Of a DNA stretch of 32,220 nucleotides, positions 16,596 to 23,934 are shown in pieces. A model generated the notes under the pieces. That model was not told where the DNA came from and made no database searches. It was given only the letters and a program-made list of their open reading frames with translations. The position numbers and the translations under genes were made by a program. Positions within the stretch are counted from its first letter, which is position 1. The number at the start of each line of letters is the position of its first letter. Origin of the DNA: a virus; the IMG/VR virus record IMGVR_UViG_3300031706_000592, positions 1 to 32,220 of that record. One strand, written 5' to 3'.

Positions 16596-16791
16596 AGGAC
16601 GAAGACCTCACAGTCTGTCCATCAATTTCCTCTACATAATTAACCATCACAGTACTAGGTGACAGCCCTAGATCGACACGATCCTTAATTTTCTTCTGAC
16701 CAAGTGGTTGTGGATTACCGAACAGTCTTTCCCAGTTTGTTTCGTAGGCTTCACAGTTAGGCTTGCTTACAATCTTATCTTCTTCACTCAT
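16585..16791 (-). CDS. Unknown protein, 68 aa
   Basis: It begins MSEEDKIVSKPNCEAYETNW and has LFGNPQPLGQKKIKDRVDLG, then VMVNYVEEIDGQTVRSS. It is not recognised. It is soluble in composition, with no membrane segment. It overlaps the thyX start by 11 bases and lies three bases after the preceding stop, so it belongs to the same message. A GGAAGA lies before its start. The compact arrangement supports a real gene. Confidence 0.65.
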   Translation of the reverse strand: MSEEDKIVSKPNCEAYETNWERLFGNPQPLGQKKIKDRVDLGLSPSTVMVNYVEEIDGQTVRSSSYEG

Positions 16792-16794
16792 ACG

Positions 16795-17157
16795 TTAATC
16801 TTCCTTGCTAGATACTAATATACGCTCAGAGAAAAACACCATCTTCTCTGCGTCATACACATTGTTGTTACCCTTCTTCTCTCTACCCTGACGGGCTGCG
16901 GCTGAACGCCATACAGCTTTAAATACATTGCCCTCTGCAAATGTCATTTCTAAGGATTCGATAATGTCATTGCATTCAGCTTTATAGCTGGTGGGAATTG
17001 TCGTAGGGTTTTTGACCGACACACGGTAGTAGTTTGAACTACCTCCTGTATGTTCTACAGTTGGGGACAGCAGTGCCTTATCTAGTTTGCAGACTTCACA
17101 GTGTTTAGGCGACAGCCCCATTGGATTACCACATTTAGTACAATCATAATGCGCCAT
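16795..17157 (-). CDS. Zinc-ribbon phage protein, 120 aa, function unknown
   Basis: Residues 5-19 hold two Cys pairs (CTKC, CEVC), a small zinc ribbon. The rest reads YYRVSVKNPTTIPTSYKAEC, then DIIESLEMTFAEGNVFKAVW and RSAAARQG, with YDAEKMVFFSERIL at the end. I have seen this second part as a conserved unknown in phages of several kinds, but know of no tested role. It overlaps the HNH gene by 14 bases, and GGAGG six bases before ATG fixes the start. Confidence 0.75.
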   Translation of the reverse strand: MAHYDCTKCGNPMGLSPKHCEVCKLDKALLSPTVEHTGGSSNYYRVSVKNPTTIPTSYKAECNDIIESLEMTFAEGNVFKAVWRSAAARQGREKKGNNNVYDAEKMVFFSERILVSSKED

Positions 17158-17506
17158 TCAACGCCTCCGACCTTCCAATCTTTCTCTGCGCCCACATAGC
17201 CACTCGCATAATTTCTTCGGGGGTACAATCAGATTTCATTCTGTTAGCTTGCATACTAATTACAGCGGTGTTGTCCAGCGTATAACCTAGTTTAGGATCT
17301 AGACGATCTAGCGTTGCGCTATTGTAGCTACCACCTTGGTTACTGCCAGCAGACAGTGGGATGCCCAGCACAGGACAGGACTCTGGGATGTTTAAATCCC
17401 CAGCTTCGATACTGAACTCAACCCCCAATCCTGATGCTCTGTATTTAGCGTTAGACCACATGGATTTCTTATGCTCTATTGAGCCGAACTTATACTTACT
17501 AGCCAT
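17144..17506 (-). CDS. HNH-like endonuclease, 120 aa
   Basis: The segment SCPVLGIPL (C44), then SATLDRLDPKLGYTLDNTAV, ISMQANRMKSD and CTPEEIM, matches a small phage family usually called HNH or endonuclease VII-like (CPxLGxxL, SxDRIDPxxGY, NxxVIS, AN.xKsd). The zinc-binding cysteines of full endonuclease VII are not all present. It starts directly after the phoH stop (TAA-ATG) with GAGGG upstream. It could be a genuine DNA processing enzyme or a free-standing homing nuclease. Activity is unproven. Confidence 0.7.
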   Translation of the reverse strand: MASKYKFGSIEHKKSMWSNAKYRASGLGVEFSIEAGDLNIPESCPVLGIPLSAGSNQGGSYNSATLDRLDPKLGYTLDNTAVISMQANRMKSDCTPEEIMRVAMWAQRKIGRSEALNGAL

Positions 17507-18229
17507 TTACAAACCCTCTCTGTCAAATGCTTTTATCCACATGGCACACGCCCCACTTCGGACAATATCTTCCATGCCAAACTCAATCAGGGACACTGGT
17601 AATCCTTGGGTTCTCACCAATCGAATCACTGTCTCAAGTCCAGAGGTAACCTTAATGTCACGCTGACGAACATCACCATTAACCACGACAGTACAGTCCT
17701 TACCGACACGACTTAGAAACATCTTCATTTCTTCGGGCGTGGTGTTCTGTGCTTCATCTAGAATGATGAATGCGTTATCGAATGTACGACCGCGCATCAC
17801 CTCAAACGGGATAATCTCAATAGCCTTATGCTTCAATGCAATGTCGTACTGTCCACCACCCATACGCTTACGTATTACATCCGTGAAGGGTACAACCCAC
17901 GGGGCTATCTTCTCTTCCATAGTGCCTGGAAAAAATCCTAGCGACTTAGACCCAGTGACGTTGGGCCGTGTCAGTACGATCTTATCGATGTTACCTAGTC
18001 GGTATAGGTCAGCCGCTACAGTAGAAGCAATGTATGTCTTGCCTGTACCCGCAGGGCCAAGAACTACTACTTGGTCGTTACACATTAACGCTGCCATGTA
18101 GTCAGCCTGTGTGTCCGTTTGTGGACGCAGAGGCGGTACAGCATGACGTTTGTCATCAAGGAATTTTTCCTGCACATCCCTGTTCGGCTTACGTTTGTTC
18201 TTACGTTCCTTCTTCATTACCATCCCCAT
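17507..18229 (-). CDS. phoH: PhoH-like P-loop ATPase
   Basis: This 240-residue protein has Walker A GPAGTGKT (58-65) and Walker B FIILDEAQNTTPEEMKMFLSR. LTRPNVTGSKSLGFFPGTMEEK and VVVNGDVRQRD are typical PhoH motifs. The basic N-terminus (MKKERKNKRKPNRD) is extra. PhoH is common in marine phages. An RNA-related or phosphate-stress role has been proposed but its phage function is not settled. It overlaps the nrdB stop by 13 bases. Starts at 18229 or four codons later are both possible. Confidence 0.94.
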   Translation of the reverse strand: MGMVMKKERKNKRKPNRDVQEKFLDDKRHAVPPLRPQTDTQADYMAALMCNDQVVVLGPAGTGKTYIASTVAADLYRLGNIDKIVLTRPNVTGSKSLGFFPGTMEEKIAPWVVPFTDVIRKRMGGGQYDIALKHKAIEIIPFEVMRGRTFDNAFIILDEAQNTTPEEMKMFLSRVGKDCTVVVNGDVRQRDIKVTSGLETVIRLVRTQGLPVSLIEFGMEDIVRSGACAMWIKAFDREGL

Positions 18230-19170
18230 GATTCACCTGTCATTCCGTCTGCGCTGTAGTCTGTGACCCTACCCTCAAAGAAGTTTTTGAATGAGTCACC
18301 ACTAAGTACCCAATCAAGCCAAGGCAGCGGGTTCTCTGCTATGTCCCAATTGGGTTTCAATCCTAGGTTTGTTAATCTTCGGTCTGCGATGTAGCGAATA
18401 TAGTCTTTAACTTCACGCGCACTAAGGCCTTGAACATCACCCATTGCAAACGCAAGATCAATAACTTTATCCTCAAGTTCAACAGCAGATCTGTACATGT
18501 CGTAGATACCTGTTTTAAATTCATCAGTTACCACCTCTGGATTTTCATTTAAGTAGATCCGAAACAACTCAGTCATGCCGTCAACGTGCATAGTTTCGTC
18601 ACGGATTGACCACTCGACTATCTCGCACATACCCTTCATCTTCCCAAACCGCTGAAAGTTTAAGAGCATTACGAATGCAGAGAACAGCGACATACCTTCA
18701 TTGCACACTGTCTGTGCTAACGCTCTAGCAAGACCAGCTTTAGTTGACACATCGAAGTCCTGCATGAACTCAATCTTTTCACTGAGTTCTTCATACTCTA
18801 AGAAGGCTGAGTACTCTGACTCTGGTAGGCCAAGCGTGTCGTTTAAGAATGAGTAAGCCCTCATGTGTATAGACTCACGTTGGGCGAATGACATCATCAT
18901 CATCCGTGCTTCGTTGTTCTTAATGTTAGGTAGGAACACCTCGACATAAGAACCTCCGACTACCACATCAGACTGTGTGAACAGCTTTAGTATTTGGAGA
19001 ATGAATTCCTTATCACCAGCGGTCATCTTCCCAGACTTCCACTGGTTAACGTCCTCCATTAGTGAGGCCTCCCATTCGCCCCAGTGGATCTTGTCATGCT
19101 CAATTGCGCGGTTAACTAGGCTAGGGTATTGGAAGGGTTTGTATGCGGTACTAGTTTCTAACAGACTCAT
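18217..19170 (-). CDS. nrdB: Class I ribonucleotide reductase beta subunit
   Basis: This 317-residue ferritin-like radical-generating subunit has the di-iron ligands D68, E99, H102, E158, E192 and H195 (motifs QSD, QRESIH, NEG, RDETMH). The radical tyrosine is Y106 in MRAYSFL. So this is a standard tyrosyl-radical enzyme, not one of the Tyr-less subclasses. The C-terminus EGRVTDYSADGMTGESWGW should dock in NrdA. AAGGATAAATA before ATG gives the start, three bases after the nrdA stop. It works with NrdA and the glutaredoxin to make dNTPs for replication. Confidence 0.97.
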   Translation of the reverse strand: MSLLETSTAYKPFQYPSLVNRAIEHDKIHWGEWEASLMEDVNQWKSGKMTAGDKEFILQILKLFTQSDVVVGGSYVEVFLPNIKNNEARMMMMSFAQRESIHMRAYSFLNDTLGLPESEYSAFLEYEELSEKIEFMQDFDVSTKAGLARALAQTVCNEGMSLFSAFVMLLNFQRFGKMKGMCEIVEWSIRDETMHVDGMTELFRIYLNENPEVVTDEFKTGIYDMYRSAVELEDKVIDLAFAMGDVQGLSAREVKDYIRYIADRRLTNLGLKPNWDIAENPLPWLDWVLSGDSFKNFFEGRVTDYSADGMTGESWGW

Positions 19171-19173
19171 TAT

Positions 19174-20919
19174 TTATCCTTGGCATGATAGGCACTCGTC
19201 ATCATCCTCGTAATCTTTTAACGCCACGCGGGTAGCTTTAATAGAAACATTGTCAGCTTTTGCGCCAGCACTGGTACGGAGATAATAAAGACCTTTAAGT
19301 TTTTTGTTGAACGCCCGTAAGTGGACTTCGTTTACATAAGATTTATCTGTCCCAGAAGGGAAGAACAAGTTGACTGATTGGCCCTGACATATGAACGGCT
19401 GGCGTGAGGCTGCATGATCGACAACCCACCGCTGATCTAACTCAAACGCTGTTTTATATACATCCTTATGCCACTCACTTAGCCACTCAAGATGCTGTAC
19501 TGATCCCTCATTTAGAATGATGGACTTCCACTGCTCCTCCACCCAATCAACATCTGATCGATGCGCTTTAATTACCTTGTCGAGGTATGGGTTCTTAACT
19601 AAGTGGGAACCTACACGGGTACGATGGGTATAAGCATTGGACTTCCAAGGCTCAATAGAAGGTGAACAACCAGCAAGTATGGAACTGTTAGCGTTAGGTG
19701 CTATAGCTAACAAGTGTGAGTTACGAACACCCTCAATGTCAGGACACGACCCCCTCTCAGCAGCTAGGTACACAGTCTGATTGATCGCTTGCGCTTTGAT
19801 GTGGGCAAACATATTCTCGTTTAAGGTGTTAGCCATTGGGGATTCCCATGGCACTTCCTTACGCTGAAGATATGTGTGGAAACCCATTGCGCCTAGACCC
19901 AGTGCGCGTTCTTGCGTAGCTGAATACACAGCCTTTCGTAGTTCCTTCGGTGCGTGGAAGCAGAAGAACGAGATCACATTATCAAGCATGGTGATCAGGT
20001 CAGCCACCATTGTGGTGTCCTTCCAATCATCGTAGTGTTCTAGATTAACTGAGGACAAACAGCAGACAGCAGTTCTATCTTCTGAGGTAGGCAAATGTAT
20101 CTCGTTGCAGAGGTTACTGCCGTGGATCTTTAATCCTTTGTCCAACATAGCTGGTGGTAACTTACGGTTAGCTTCATCGATAAAGTTAAGATACGGCTCA
20201 CCTGTTCTGAACCTTGTCTCCAACAACCGTTGCCATAGGCCACGCGCAGACGTTGACTCTCGTACTGTCTGATCGTTTGGATCAATCAAGTCCCACTCAG
20301 CATCAGCCATAACAGCTTCGATGAACGCGTCAGTGATGTTCACTGCATTGTGAATATTGAAAGCTTTTCGATCTGGGTCACCACCTGTTGGCACACGGAT
20401 GTTCATAAACTCAATGATGTCTGGATGCGACACATCCATGTATGCAGCATAGCTTCCCTTGCGGGTTGTGCCTTGGCGATAAGCAGTCATGTCTGCATCG
20501 ACTGTCTTTAAGAAAGGAATTGGAGAAGGAGCCACGTTAGAAGTACTGCGAATGTCGCTCCAATGACCGCCAACTCCACCACCTTTAACAGATAACCATC
20601 GTAGTTCGGACGAATGGTCGATAAGACCATGCAGGCTATCAGGGACGTAAGTAAGAAAACACGAAATAGGTAGTCCACGGATTTTTTCTCCCTCCTTGGG
20701 AGCGTTAGATAGAATGGGAGAAGAGAACATGAACCAGCCTTTTGAGGCGTAGTCATAGATCCGTTGTGCTAGGTCGTAGTCGTTCTTGCAGAATGCGGTA
20801 GCCGCACGGGCAAAGGCATCCTGTGGATCTTCACCCTCCATGCAGTAGTAATCTTGCAACAATGTACGGGCTTGTTCAGACATAGAATCATTACGAGAAT
20901 AATCAATCACGATTGTCAT
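19174..20919 (-). CDS. nrdA: Class I ribonucleotide reductase alpha subunit, short form
   Basis: From ATG 20919 the protein has 581 residues. Active-site residues are C87 (PISCFL), N269-C271-E273 (NLCNEI) and C286 (AVCCLSSVNLE). The radical-transfer pair YY is in LKGLYYLRT, and a C-terminal redox CxxC is in DECLSCQG. The ATP-cone domain is absent, so overall activity control by dATP should be missing. The frame runs up to 20970, but GGAGG nine bases before 20919 and the overlap with the glutaredoxin stop favour the shorter form. It reduces NDPs together with NrdB. Confidence 0.96.
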   Translation of the reverse strand: MTIVIDYSRNDSMSEQARTLLQDYYCMEGEDPQDAFARAATAFCKNDYDLAQRIYDYASKGWFMFSSPILSNAPKEGEKIRGLPISCFLTYVPDSLHGLIDHSSELRWLSVKGGGVGGHWSDIRSTSNVAPSPIPFLKTVDADMTAYRQGTTRKGSYAAYMDVSHPDIIEFMNIRVPTGGDPDRKAFNIHNAVNITDAFIEAVMADAEWDLIDPNDQTVRESTSARGLWQRLLETRFRTGEPYLNFIDEANRKLPPAMLDKGLKIHGSNLCNEIHLPTSEDRTAVCCLSSVNLEHYDDWKDTTMVADLITMLDNVISFFCFHAPKELRKAVYSATQERALGLGAMGFHTYLQRKEVPWESPMANTLNENMFAHIKAQAINQTVYLAAERGSCPDIEGVRNSHLLAIAPNANSSILAGCSPSIEPWKSNAYTHRTRVGSHLVKNPYLDKVIKAHRSDVDWVEEQWKSIILNEGSVQHLEWLSEWHKDVYKTAFELDQRWVVDHAASRQPFICQGQSVNLFFPSGTDKSYVNEVHLRAFNKKLKGLYYLRTSAGAKADNVSIKATRVALKDYEDDDECLSCQG

Positions 20920-21136
20920 GAATCCAACCCTCCGTGTGTGAGATACTTTTAAAACCAACAAGACGCTCACCGCTTTCGGTGTTCAACAGAGTAGGTACAC
21001 TCTTAACTTTAAATTCAATCGCCTTCTCAATGTCCTGTGATATATCAACTTCATGAAATGAAACATCCATCTGCGTAAGAATTGAATCTATTGCTTTACA
21101 AGGAGCGCAACCTTGTGTGTAAAATTTAATAATCAT
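20903..21136 (-). CDS. Glutaredoxin/thioredoxin-like protein
   Basis: This 77-residue protein begins MIIKFYTQGCAPCK, with a redox C10-A-P-C13 pair. VDISQDIEKAIEFKVKSVPT supplies the cis-Pro of the thioredoxin fold. Its length matches NrdH/glutaredoxin proteins. It overlaps the nrdA start, so it is most likely the electron donor for the phage reductase. A second possibility is service to the DNA polymerase, since the T7 enzyme uses host thioredoxin. Its ATG overlaps the TGA of the small membrane gene before it (ATGA). Confidence 0.92.
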   Translation of the reverse strand: MIIKFYTQGCAPCKAIDSILTQMDVSFHEVDISQDIEKAIEFKVKSVPTLLNTESGERLVGFKSISHTEGWIHDNRD

Positions 21137-21267
21137 TTATCATCCTCTTCTTCTTTACGATCAGGGCCGAAAAAAAGATCCACTAAGTACAAAAAGAATA
21201 CAGTCAGTCCTGCGTATGTAATCGCTTGAACTAAATCTCCAAGCGCATTAAATAGATGCTCCATCAT
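21133..21267 (-). CDS. Small single-TM protein, 44 aa
   Basis: It begins MMEHLFNALGDLVQAITYAG and continues LTVFFLYLVDLFFG, then the charged tail PDRKEEEDDK. One membrane segment covers residues about 13-34. The start lies inside the exonuclease gene end, with GAGGG five bases before it, and its TGA overlaps the glutaredoxin ATG. Overlaps at both ends support a real coupled gene. A short TM plus a charged tail fits a holin-like or regulatory membrane peptide, but nothing here proves a lysis role. The second ATG at 21264 is an alternative start. Confidence 0.68.
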   Translation of the reverse strand: MMEHLFNALGDLVQAITYAGLTVFFLYLVDLFFGPDRKEEEDDK

Positions 21268-22027
21268 GCGCTCCCTCTAGGTCTAACCACTCATGACCAT
21301 GTGGCCCCCACAGTTTGATACGGTGATTGTCTTGGTCGTAATCTTCGTACCTAAGAATCCTAGCCATGCGACAGTTGAGCAGTGCCTCTTCTTCGGTCTG
21401 GTCTTTCTTTTCATATAAAGCTACGACTGCCTTCCACATCTGAGCCACGTTACCGCAGTCCCCTAGTGCAGCTTCAGCCTTCTTAGGGCCAATGCCTTTA
21501 GCTCCCGCGTAGCCGTCAGTTTTGTCACCCATTAATGTTTGAATCATCCACGAATGGTCAGCACTAAATGGCCTGATCATTTGTGGGCGTTTCATTTTCA
21601 TTGGATTGAACAGCTTGCATGGCACTGTCAGAAGATCCTTATCGATAGTGATAACGACTGAACCTTTAAGCCGTGGGTTTGTTCCATAAATACCCATCAC
21701 ATCATCAGCTTCTAACCCATCTATGCGGCTAACTTTATAGTTATCCTCAAGATGTTTAATCACTTCGTTGTAGGCGACAGGTTTATCCACACCCTTGCGG
21801 TTGGCCTTGTAATCAGGGTTGATAACCTTACGAAAGTTACCGCCATTTTTTGGACTTAGTGTAAGGATAGGTGACTTTGCGCGAGAGCCGTGCATCCATT
21901 CAGCTATTAACTTGTCTGCGTTACGACAAGCCTTTCGACTGTCTATGATTGTTTCATCGTCCCACGTTTCCTGTGCCGCAATGGCACTGCGAAAAGCGAT
22001 AATATCGCCATCAATTAATCCATACAT
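21248..22027 (-). CDS. 5'-3' exonuclease, gp6-like (FEN family)
   Basis: This 259-residue protein has the metal-binding Asp signatures of the family: LIDGDIIAF at the N-terminus, FRKVINPDYKANRKG, GLEADDVMG and VVITIDKDLLTVP. A helix-hairpin-helix reads GDKTDGYAGAKGIGPKKAEA. This matches T7 gp6, which removes primers, degrades host DNA and helps concatemer processing. Its ATG overlaps the DNA polymerase stop (TAATG). Confidence 0.93.
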   Translation of the reverse strand: MYGLIDGDIIAFRSAIAAQETWDDETIIDSRKACRNADKLIAEWMHGSRAKSPILTLSPKNGGNFRKVINPDYKANRKGVDKPVAYNEVIKHLEDNYKVSRIDGLEADDVMGIYGTNPRLKGSVVITIDKDLLTVPCKLFNPMKMKRPQMIRPFSADHSWMIQTLMGDKTDGYAGAKGIGPKKAEAALGDCGNVAQMWKAVVALYEKKDQTEEEALLNCRMARILRYEDYDQDNHRIKLWGPHGHEWLDLEGAHDGASI

Positions 22028-23889
22028 TAGTGGGTATCCTTCCAGTTATTTCCGATTTCATAAGCGCCAGCTAACTCACAGTTGGCATTAAGATTTTCCC
22101 CTGCTTCTTTAATCGCAGCGGCAAAGAGTTTTCCTATAGACTCTGCGTGTTGAGGACGCACAGACATCTGCACTTCGTCATGCACATTGGCGCAGTAGTT
22201 GAAGGTGAGGGGTTCATAGGTGATAGGGTCAACGTGCCCATCACGGACACACAAGGTAAAGTGAAAGTGAGACAGGGCCTCCTTCATAACAATGCTTCCG
22301 TCAGACTGTAAAAGACTATTTAAAGCATTGTGTTCTGAAGGTGAAATGATAGGTCTACCATCGATGCACTTGACGAATCCTTGCTCACGGGTTCTTTTTT
22401 TGCATAGATCAGTAAGCTTATCTAAACCCGTAATACCCTTGGCTAGGTCATCACGAATGCGCTTACCAATTGATGGTAGTCTTCCCTTCTTTATGACTCC
22501 GTGTTTCTTCCACGCAGACACATAGATCTGTCCTAGGTTAGGGTTACCTGAGCCATAGAGCGTGGCGTAAATTAGGGTCTTGGAAGAATCCCGGTCTGGC
22601 ATTCCTGCTGCTTTCATCGTTCTGCTATGAGCGTCAGTACCCTTAGCCTTGTCACCGTAGATAACGGCTTTGGCATAAGCACCTTTGTCCCAGAAGAATA
22701 GTCTGTTGGCTAATCCACGCAACTCAAGACCCTCGGCATCACAACCGACTAACTTGTCACCTGTATTAGCAGTCCAGACCTCACGCATTCGTAAGTCTTT
22801 CTTGTCAACATTTGCAACATTAGGTGAGAAGTGAGACATCCTGTGTGTCCTTGCACCACACTGATTGACACGACCATGTATGCGACCATTCCGCTCCATC
22901 TTCATCCATGCATTAGCACCCTCAGATACTTGACCAAGCTGCTTACTGATTCGTAGGTAGCGGTTAAGTATTGCAGCCTCTGGATACACCAAGTTCTTGA
23001 GGGTAGCCTCGTTGATCTGTGGAATATTAGTGGGCGTTAGCTTTAGCGGTTGCCAATCTAGGTGAGCCTTGCTTATGCGATAAGTACACTGGGGCCTAGA
23101 GCCTGGATTAAATGCTTGAACAGATACCTTAGTGTAGGCCACACCCTTGGTAATACCGCGTGACTTGTTACCTACTTTAGGTACAGTCGTTTCCACATGG
23201 TTCCATACTCTAAGACTCCAATCCCACACACCCTTCTCAGGTATGATTACGGGCTTGAATGTATCCTTTAGACCACGTTCAATCTCAAACTTCTCGTCTG
23301 ATAGTTCGATATAAAGTTCGGTTAGTTTTGGCATGTCTAGTTTGAATCCATGCTGCTCTTGCAGATGTAAACAAAATGCGACCTTGTGTTCCAGCGCAAC
23401 AGCGGGACGCCAATCCACTTGCTTCTGTTTGAACCAGCCCTGCAACTCCTTCTGCAAACGCTTGTATACTTTCATAGTGACAAGCACATCTTGGTTGCAG
23501 TAAGTTGACATCATAGGATGCCACTGTGAAAAATCTGAGTAGTCCATCTTCGGGAAGCCTAGGTCTTCACCCCACGATGCCAATGCGTGGGAACGTCTAT
23601 CAGTAAACAGCATCTTAGATATGACTAGCGTGTCATACACTTGCTCAAACCGCAGCGTGTTGGGGACGATCATGTTTATTGCATGAAGGTCATAGCCTAA
23701 GCCATTGTGAAATACCACACGATCTGCTCCAGCTAAACGGGCGTAACCCTCACTAAGCGTAGGGAATCCCTGCTGGTCTGCGTAGCATGTGATCTCCTCA
23801 GTCACTGGATCACCAATGGATAAACACCAGTGGTGTGTAATGGTATCTAAGAGGCCATTAGCCTCTAAATCTGCGATAAGAACATTCAT
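22027..23889 (-). CDS. DNA polymerase, family A (T7 gp5-like)
   Basis: This 620-residue polymerase has an N-terminal 3'-5' exonuclease (ADLEANGL with D7/E9, VFHNGLGYDLHA, CNQDV). Motif A is CDAEGLELRGL (D384). Motif B is RDSSKTLIYATLYGSG (K437, Y441), and motif C is NVHDEVQMSV (D571). Y441 stands where E. coli Pol I has F762 and T7 has Y526. The thumb insertion that binds thioredoxin in T7 is represented by a shorter stretch (about residues 220-262). AAGGA before ATG fixes the start. It works with the primase-helicase and SSB encoded upstream. Confidence 0.96.
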   Translation of the reverse strand: MNVLIADLEANGLLDTITHHWCLSIGDPVTEEITCYADQQGFPTLSEGYARLAGADRVVFHNGLGYDLHAINMIVPNTLRFEQVYDTLVISKMLFTDRRSHALASWGEDLGFPKMDYSDFSQWHPMMSTYCNQDVLVTMKVYKRLQKELQGWFKQKQVDWRPAVALEHKVAFCLHLQEQHGFKLDMPKLTELYIELSDEKFEIERGLKDTFKPVIIPEKGVWDWSLRVWNHVETTVPKVGNKSRGITKGVAYTKVSVQAFNPGSRPQCTYRISKAHLDWQPLKLTPTNIPQINEATLKNLVYPEAAILNRYLRISKQLGQVSEGANAWMKMERNGRIHGRVNQCGARTHRMSHFSPNVANVDKKDLRMREVWTANTGDKLVGCDAEGLELRGLANRLFFWDKGAYAKAVIYGDKAKGTDAHSRTMKAAGMPDRDSSKTLIYATLYGSGNPNLGQIYVSAWKKHGVIKKGRLPSIGKRIRDDLAKGITGLDKLTDLCKKRTREQGFVKCIDGRPIISPSEHNALNSLLQSDGSIVMKEALSHFHFTLCVRDGHVDPITYEPLTFNYCANVHDEVQMSVRPQHAESIGKLFAAAIKEAGENLNANCELAGAYEIGNNWKDTH

Positions 23890-23934
23890 TTAGAATCCTT
23901 AATTAAAAGACTGATTAAAATTTTCCGCATGTTT

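Noticed and set aside
20508-20756. 82-codon minus-strand ORF with two hydrophobic stretches inside nrdA
   Set aside because: It lies wholly inside nrdA in another frame, has no recognisable ribosome site, and nrdA is a well-conserved enzyme across the same bases. Hydrophobic character is a common by-product of frame shift.
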